Source: Opitutaceae bacterium UBA3033 (GTDB lineage Bacteria > Verrucomicrobiota > Verrucomicrobiia > Opitutales > Opitutaceae). Taken from it: 8,540 bases of DNA. Position 1 is the first letter of the stretch; every line of letters starts with the position of its first letter. Below are positions 6,548-8,540 of the stretch, one piece after another. The notes beneath the pieces are model-generated. The model was not told the DNA's origin, ran no database searches, and was given only the letters and a program-made list of their open reading frames with translations. The translations under genes were made by a program, and so were the position numbers. The DNA is taken from positions 1 through 8,540 of the forward strand of contig DFDG01000018.1 of the NCBI GenBank assembly GCA_002367815.1, read 5' to 3'.

Positions 6548-7097
6548 TAGTGTAGTAGTGATGGACTCCGCGTTTGCGCAGAAAATCCTCGCACCGTTTC
6601 AGCCCCCGAGACAACTGGGTCTCAACGGTCTTTTCGGAGATCCCCAAGAAAATGGCGACTTGTGCTTGGGGCACACCTTTAAGTTTTCGCAAGACAACAA
6701 CTTCACGGCATCGGGCGGGCAAAGCATCGATGGCTTTTGCCAAAAGACGGGTTTTTTCCGCCATACTGACAATATCCACAACGCCGGGTCCATCTTCTAT
6801 GACGTCCATCTCGTCCAAATCCCTTACGCCATTTATCGGGGACGCCTTTGAGCGGCGCGTCAGATCAATCGCGGCGTGACGGGCAATCCGGAACAAAAAT
6901 GCTTTGGCCGACATTATGGGGTTTTTCGCCTGGGCACTCCAGATCCGCAAAAAAGATTCCTGCACGACATCGTCAACATCGCCAATTTTGGGGAATTGAT
7001 TTTTCACATACGCCCGTAAAGCCGATTCATGCGGGTGAACCTCGTTTGCAAACCAATGGGTTTGATCGGACGATTGTGAACGAAGAGGGGAAGGCAT
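6534..7097 (-). CDS. ECF-subfamily RNA polymerase sigma factor, FecI type
   Basis: The 187-residue product is an extracytoplasmic-function sigma-70 factor with only regions 2 and 4. Region 2 spans about 22-86, with 'DVDDVVQESFLRIW' (40-53, core-binding 2.1-2.2) and 'AKAFLFRIARHAAIDLTRR' (64-82, -10 recognition). Region 4 spans about 118-172, with 'AIDALPARCREVVVLRKLKG' and the helix-turn-helix 'PQAQVAIFLGISEKTVETQL' (143-162) for the -35 element. The 'LPARCREVVVLRKLKG' form and the overlapping fecR-like gene place it in the FecI-like group controlled by a membrane FecR and a TonB-dependent transducer. It should drive the receptor and the genes downstream of it (inference). The ATG at 7097 is the only good start: the frame is closed by a stop at 7119-7121, and the next methionine is inside region 2. 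No clear Shine-Dalgarno precedes it. Confidence 0.92.
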   Translation of the reverse strand: MPSPLRSQSSDQTHWFANEVHPHESALRAYVKNQFPKIGDVDDVVQESFLRIWSAQAKNPIMSAKAFLFRIARHAAIDLTRRSKASPINGVRDLDEMDVIEDGPGVVDIVSMAEKTRLLAKAIDALPARCREVVVLRKLKGVPQAQVAIFLGISEKTVETQLSRGLKRCEDFLRKRGVHHYYTNESR

Positions 7098-7212
7098 GGG
7101 GTAACTTGGGCCAAGGGCTTAGCAATCACTTTTCAACGAAGCAAGGCTCATTGAGCTGCAATAAACTCAAAGACAAATCAGTAGGTCGGTTGGTTTTATA
7201 TCAAAAAAGTGA

Positions 7213-7383
7213 GGGCAAATAATCGTGGGCGATGCCCTGCGTCATCCCGTGCGTTGGCTGAACCGATCATGGGCTGAACTGACAGGCAAACCAGTGATGC
7301 TGCGGCTGCACCTCTATCGCGCCACGGTGTATGCGGTCTATGTTTCTGTTTCGAATCAGGGAGTTATAACGAATGATTCATAA
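7213..7383 (+). pseudogene. C-terminal remnant of a decayed gene (planctomycete/verrucomicrobial glycoside-hydrolase-type C-terminal tail)
   Basis: A plus-strand frame is open from 7213, just after an in-frame TGA at 7210-7212, to TAA at 7381-7383. It encodes 56 residues, or 52 from a GTG at 7225. It contains 'GDALRHPVRW' and 'AELTGKPVMLRLHL', then 'YRATVYAVYV'. This strongly recalls the closing segment of many large planctomycete and verrucomicrobial proteins, often glycosidase-related, which run roughly 'R.PVRW...L..LAGKPVRLRF.L..A.LYAF.F' to the C-terminus; that resemblance is from memory, not a search. Nothing upstream continues the frame: the space to 7097 has stops and then the oppositely oriented sigma gene. 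A truncated 3' end left by deletion or rearrangement explains it best. A genuine small protein from the GTG is less likely, as no ribosome-binding site precedes it. Confidence 0.5.
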
Positions 7384-7456
7384 ACCCAAAACAAGATAGT
7401 GCTGTGTCCACGGTCAGAACCGCACTCCCACTCAAGTTAAAAAGGATAATACGCAC

Positions 7457-7471
7457 TGAGGCCTTGCCTCA
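7457..7471. repeat. Short perfect inverted repeat upstream of the oxidoreductase gene
   Basis: TGAGGC-CTT-GCCTCA is a 6-bp perfect stem with a 3-base loop, 71 bases before the oxidoreductase ATG. No T run follows on either strand, so a terminator is doubtful. It could be an operator half-site pair, a weak terminator for the lost upstream gene, or chance. Confidence 0.35.
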
Positions 7472-7542
7472 TACTTTCAAACAGTGACATGTAATACTCT
7501 CGTCAAAAATTTGAGCCCATTATCAAACTTTAAGATACCAAA

Positions 7543-8502
7543 ATGTCCTCCCCTTTGCGCCTTGCCATGATCGGCAGCACCCCCGGCAACGGGCACCCCT
7601 ATTCTTGGAGTGCGATGTTTAACGGCTACGATCGCGAAGCGATGACCAATGAGTGTCCCTTTGCCGGTATTCCCCAATATCTCAACAAAGAGCCGGTCGA
7701 TACCCTCCAAATTCCGGATGCTCTGGTCACCCACGTTTGTTGCATCGGTGAAGGAGGATTCACCGCGGAACACGTCGCCAAATGTTCGCTCATTCCTCAT
7801 GTGGTCGAAAAACCGACCGACGTGATCGGGCACGTCGACGCCGTCGTCATCGCCACGGACATGGGCAGCGAACATGTGGAGCGCGCCCGACCGTTTGTGG
7901 AGGCCGGTGTCCCGGTCTTCGTGGATAAGCCAATGGTCGACAACGAAGCCGATCTGCAGACTTTCGTTGGCTGGGTGGCCGACGGCAAACGCATCATGTC
8001 CTCGAGCTCCATGCGCTACACGAAAGAGTTCATGCCCTACCGCCACTCCACCCATGAGTTGGGCGATCTGCGCTTCGTCAGCATCACCACCGCCAAGAGC
8101 TGGGAAACCTATGGGATCCATGCGCTCGAAGCCATCTACCCGATTCTCGGCCCCGGATTTCTCACCGCACAAAATACCGGCACCAAGGAGCGCAACGTCG
8201 TGCATCTCACCCACGCATGCGGCGCCGACATTGTGGTCATAGCCAGTTACGACATGGCGGGTGGCTTCGGTTGCCTGCAACTTTGCGGCACCGCGGGCAG
8301 CCGCGCCGTCTCCTCCGGCGACAGCTTCTTCGCTTTCAAGGCGCAGTTAACGGCCTTCGTCGATTACCTGCGCACCGGAGTGCATCCCTTCCCCTTCACC
8401 GAGACGGTGGAGCTGATGCAGCTCGTCATCGCCGGCAAAATCAGTCGCGAACAAGGCGGGCGCCGGGTTTCACTTTCAGAAATTCTAACCAAATCCAACT
8501 AA
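7543..8502 (+). CDS. Gfo/Idh/MocA-family NAD(P)-dependent oxidoreductase
   Basis: The 319-residue product belongs to the sugar/inositol dehydrogenase-like family, usually cytoplasmic and acting on sugars, sugar acids or cyclitols. The N-terminal Rossmann half is seen in 'LRLAMIGSTPG' (5-15), 'VDAVVIATDMGSEHVERARP' (98-117) and 'AGVPVFVDKPM' (121-131); its 'DKP' corresponds to the family's EKP lysine motif. The C-terminal half carries 'SWETYGIHALEAIYPILG' (186-203), with a histidine in the family's usual catalytic position. The first nucleotide loop reads GSTPGNGHPYSWSAMFNGYD rather than GxGxxG. Residues 30-95 are an atypical insert with several cysteines. Substrate is not predictable. It is transcribed divergently from the FecI/FecR/receptor unit and overlaps the next gene by TAATG, so it heads its own operon. 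Codons are more GC-rich than in the receptor. The ATG at 7543 begins right at the first strand, with only a weak Shine-Dalgarno. Confidence 0.88.
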   Translation: MSSPLRLAMIGSTPGNGHPYSWSAMFNGYDREAMTNECPFAGIPQYLNKEPVDTLQIPDALVTHVCCIGEGGFTAEHVAKCSLIPHVVEKPTDVIGHVDAVVIATDMGSEHVERARPFVEAGVPVFVDKPMVDNEADLQTFVGWVADGKRIMSSSSMRYTKEFMPYRHSTHELGDLRFVSITTAKSWETYGIHALEAIYPILGPGFLTAQNTGTKERNVVHLTHACGADIVVIASYDMAGGFGCLQLCGTAGSRAVSSGDSFFAFKAQLTAFVDYLRTGVHPFPFTETVELMQLVIAGKISREQGGRRVSLSEILTKSN

Positions 8503-8540
8503 TGTCATCCCTCCGTTCCAGTCGCATCAAACGTCTCCTC
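8502..8540 (+). CDS. Start of a downstream gene, partial (first 13 codons)
   Basis: An ATG shares one base with the oxidoreductase stop (TAATG) and opens the frame MSSLRSSRIKRLL to the window edge. Such an overlap is typical of translationally coupled operon partners. The opening 'LRSSRIKRLL' resembles the start of HpcH/HpaI-type aldolases that often accompany Gfo/Idh/MocA genes in planctomycetes and verrucomicrobia, but 13 residues are far too few to assign a function. Confidence 0.5.
   Translation, partial: MSSLRSSRIKRLL

Larger units (their letters stand above)
7098..7542. other. Divergent intergenic region without an intact gene
   Basis: These 445 bases separate the leftward sigma/FecR/receptor unit from the rightward oxidoreductase, so promoters for both directions should lie here. 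Visible contents are a short odd palindrome GCTCATTGAGC (7146-7156), an AT-rich TATAAA on the minus strand (7200-7195) without a matching -35, the remnant coding frame 7213-7383, and the inverted repeat at 7457-7471. The last 40 bases before the ATG at 7543 are AT-rich with only a weak ribosome-binding site (TTAAG). I could not identify a confident promoter or operator. Confidence 0.5.

Noticed and set aside
7146..7156. GCTCATTGAGC palindrome as a possible operator for the sigma gene
   Set aside because: It is only 5 bp per arm with no second copy found in the window, so it is indistinguishable from chance.
6848..7222. 124-residue plus-strand open frame across the sigma-gene start and the upstream region
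   Set aside because: Most of it is antisense to the sigma factor, and the translation has no recognisable family features.
7477..8280. 267-residue minus-strand open frame antisense to the oxidoreductase
   Set aside because: It is a shadow of the GC-rich plus-strand gene, which has clear family motifs. The antisense translation is Gly/His/Asp-rich with no recognisable domain.

Overview
The window looks like part of a chromosome of a Verrucomicrobiota bacterium, probably in the Opitutales/Opitutaceae neighbourhood. The case rests on the style of the TonB-dependent receptor (a 'MNPFIV...DEGYG...GTRT' stretch before the plug), on the combination of FecI/FecR regulators with a carbohydrate-type binding protein and a Gfo/Idh/MocA oxidoreductase, and on moderate GC. 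This placement is inference; no rRNA or marker gene is present.

Layout. Positions 1-7097 form one leftward (minus-strand) gene series, read here in transcription order: an ECF sigma factor of FecI type (7097-6534), a FecR-type membrane anti-sigma regulator (6547-5633, overlapping the sigma gene), a TonB-dependent receptor with an N-terminal STN signalling domain (5517-2950), an intercistronic hairpin (2917-2891), an exported helical-repeat protein (2875-2051), a membrane-anchored family-1 extracellular solute-binding protein (2054-447, ATGA overlap with the previous gene), and the start of a dihydrodipicolinate synthase/N-acetylneuraminate lyase-family gene that runs off the left edge (405-1). 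Positions 7098-7542 hold no intact gene, but contain what looks like the C-terminal remnant of a decayed plus-strand gene (7213-7383) and a small inverted repeat. Rightward from 7543 lies a Gfo/Idh/MocA oxidoreductase, coupled by a TAATG overlap to the first 13 codons of another gene that leaves the window at 8540.

How it may work together (inference). Sigma, FecR and STN-receptor make a complete FecIRA-type cell-surface signalling set: substrate binding at the outer membrane would be reported through the STN domain to FecR and release or activate the sigma factor. In classical systems the cargo is iron-citrate. Here the same transcription unit continues into a sugar-type binding protein with no permease and an aldolase-family enzyme, and an oxidoreductase lies divergently next door. 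A sugar, sugar acid or glycan fragment is therefore a better guess for the ligand than a siderophore.

The points most worth a second look are a second, complete-looking Sec signal peptide buried inside the receptor between STN and plug, a C8 homopolymer directly after the binding-protein start codon, the permease-less anchored binding protein with an unexplained C-terminal extension, and the gene remnant between the two divergent units. No CRISPR array, tRNA, rRNA, insertion sequence or phage gene was seen.
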